From an uncultured Cellvibrionales bacterium (GTDB lineage Bacteria; Pseudomonadota; Gammaproteobacteria; Pseudomonadales; Cellvibrionaceae), in contig CAJWBQ010000024.1 in NCBI GenBank assembly GCA_913020115.1, positions 1-64,000 of the forward strand: DNA of 64,000 nucleotides, written 5' to 3'. Below, in pieces: positions 63,021 to 64,000 of the stretch (position 1 is the first letter of the stretch; every line of letters starts with the position of its first letter). The position numbers and the translations under genes were made by a program. The notes below the pieces were generated by a model. It had not been told where the DNA came from, did not search any database, and saw nothing but the letters and a program-made list of their open reading frames with translations.

Positions 63021-64000
63021 ATGGCAACACCAGATCAGATTGAGTTACCACTGGCTCGTACGCTTGGGACCGGGATATTGAGCATTATCCTAGTGTTGGC
63101 GATTGCCGCCGCCTGCATTGCGCCTTTCGACCATCATTTTTTCCTTGACTGGATCGGTACTGCCTTTATGGCTGCAACACCCGTGCAGATTGTGCTGGGA
63201 CTGCTCTGGCATAACAACAAACCGGATAGCGTGGCTCGCTTGGCGCAGCCTTTGAAAGGGTTAGCGCTCACCGGCATTACGATTCTCATCGCACTCCTCG
63301 TAATGGGGCTGGTGATGGTGACGGTGGGCAAAGGGCATGGGCCCACTCCGATGGTGGCACACTACTTCATCATGAGTATCGTCGTCACCATGTGGATGAT
63401 CCCCATTTGGCAGTGCTGGCCAGCGTCGTTGATGAGTAAGAACCCCGTGGCAATCGGCATTTTTTCCCTAGTGTTGGCCTATGTGTTCGCCTATGTTCTC
63501 TGGCTTATCTTTTTTGATTACTCCATGCTCGGCGAAATTGGGCATCCCCACTACCATGAAGATCTTGACCCCAAAGGACTTTTTGATATGTGGACCGCGG
63601 TGATCTTTTTCACCACCACCGCGGGTCTTATCGTTGTGCATTTCCTCTTCGACCTCTGGCCTATTGAGAAGCTGTCTATGGGTAGGCCCCAGCCTGTGCG
63701 AGGATTGATTGCAACGGCTTACTTACTGGCTTTGGCCTGGGGAATGATGGCCTTGTTTATCGATGTGTTGGGCATGCCTCCGGTGGAATACATGGTTCGG
63801 GTCCCCGTGTGCATGATTTTTGGCACCTTCTTAGTGAATAACATGATGCAGTTTTCACTGTTTAAACACCGGGATCAACCGGTGAGAGGTCTTTTGCTAA
63901 CGGCCTGTGCCGTGGTGGTCGCCATGGTGATGTATGAGTTATATCGCTGGGCTTCGGGTTTACATGCCGGTCAAGCGTTAGGGGTAGGACCCCAAGGCGG
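63021..64000 (+). CDS. Unrecognised polytopic membrane protein (partial, runs off the window)
   Basis: The frame is open from ATG 63021 (GGAGAATGTA upstream) to the window end, 326 codons with no stop. About nine or ten membrane segments are visible, for example GTGILSIILVLAIAAACIAP, FIMSIVVTMWMIPIWQCWP, AIGIFSLVLAYVFAYVLWLIFF and RVPVCMIFGTFLVNNMMQF. His/Asp-rich loops such as GEIGHPHYHEDLDPKG lie outside. No transporter family is recognised. It follows the GST by 49 bases and is likely co-transcribed, so uptake or membrane redox for aromatics is possible. Confidence 0.8.
   Translation, partial: MATPDQIELPLARTLGTGILSIILVLAIAAACIAPFDHHFFLDWIGTAFMAATPVQIVLGLLWHNNKPDSVARLAQPLKGLALTGITILIALLVMGLVMVTVGKGHGPTPMVAHYFIMSIVVTMWMIPIWQCWPASLMSKNPVAIGIFSLVLAYVFAYVLWLIFFDYSMLGEIGHPHYHEDLDPKGLFDMWTAVIFFTTTAGLIVVHFLFDLWPIEKLSMGRPQPVRGLIATAYLLALAWGMMALFIDVLGMPPVEYMVRVPVCMIFGTFLVNNMMQFSLFKHRDQPVRGLLLTACAVVVAMVMYELYRWASGLHAGQALGVGPQG

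Overview
The window reads as a chromosomal stretch of a marine-type gammaproteobacterium of moderate G+C. The order leuCDB-asd-fimV-truA-trpF, followed here directly by trpBA and then accD-folC-dedD-cvpA-purF-metZ, is the Pseudomonas/Cellvibrio-like arrangement. Together with TgpA, a FinR-like regulator beside fpr, and TIGR04219- and DUF4892-type envelope proteins, it points to Cellvibrionales (Spongiibacteraceae- or Halieaceae-like). That placement is inferred from gene order and protein flavour only; no search was run.

Layout. 1-7.7 kb: a hydrolase/DUF4892 pair, folE, prmB-aroC, an MFS permease, an outer-membrane barrel protein and a LysR regulator divergent from leuC. 7.9-30.7 kb: a long co-directional core block for leucine (leuCDB), aspartate semialdehyde (asd), pole organisation (fimV), tRNA modification (truA), tryptophan (trpF, trpB, trpA), fatty acid and folate synthesis (accD, folC), dedD-cvpA-purF, metZ, and a MoxR/DUF58/TgpA module with an extra unrecognised gene. 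31-36.9 kb: an ammonium transporter behind a sigma-54-type promoter, a MAPEG protein, a histidine-kinase-like protein with an eroded ATPase, an AT-rich GntR/membrane-protein pair and an acpH-like gene. 37-49.8 kb: glutathione-dependent formaldehyde oxidation (fghA-frmA with a divergent LysR), a CobW/ZNG1-like GTPase, a diguanylate cyclase, finR-like/fpr, a membrane protein fused to a cold-shock domain, gltX, and an acyl-CoA dehydrogenase/SDR pair divergent from a TetR gene across a 48-bp palindrome.

49.9-64 kb is an accessory region. tRNA-Ala(GGC) is followed by about 1 kb of apparently non-coding sequence holding the 3' part of a tRNA-Pro(GGG). Then comes a cluster encoding what looks like the whole protocatechuate 4,5-cleavage pathway: LigAB ring opening, LigC dehydrogenation, LigI lactone hydrolysis, GalD tautomerisation, LigJ hydration and LigK aldol cleavage to pyruvate and oxaloacetate. 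Interleaved are a coniferyl-alcohol-dehydrogenase-like SDR, an aldehyde dehydrogenase, a glutathione transferase, a siderophore-interacting-protein-type flavoreductase, an NrtS-like membrane protein, a LysR regulator with two DNA-binding domains, and an unrecognised polytopic membrane protein that runs off the end. I infer a lignin/phenylpropanoid catabolic island inserted at a tRNA-associated locus.

Two things stand out beyond genes. Two blocks (about 8.5-11.4 kb and 31.6-33.9 kb) are strongly G/T-rich on the + strand, and each contains an intergenic element with the same conserved hairpin. A good intrinsic terminator also lies on the minus strand inside the leader of the cold-shock-fusion gene, suggesting an attenuated leader or a small RNA. 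Start codons, operators and promoters were assigned by eye.
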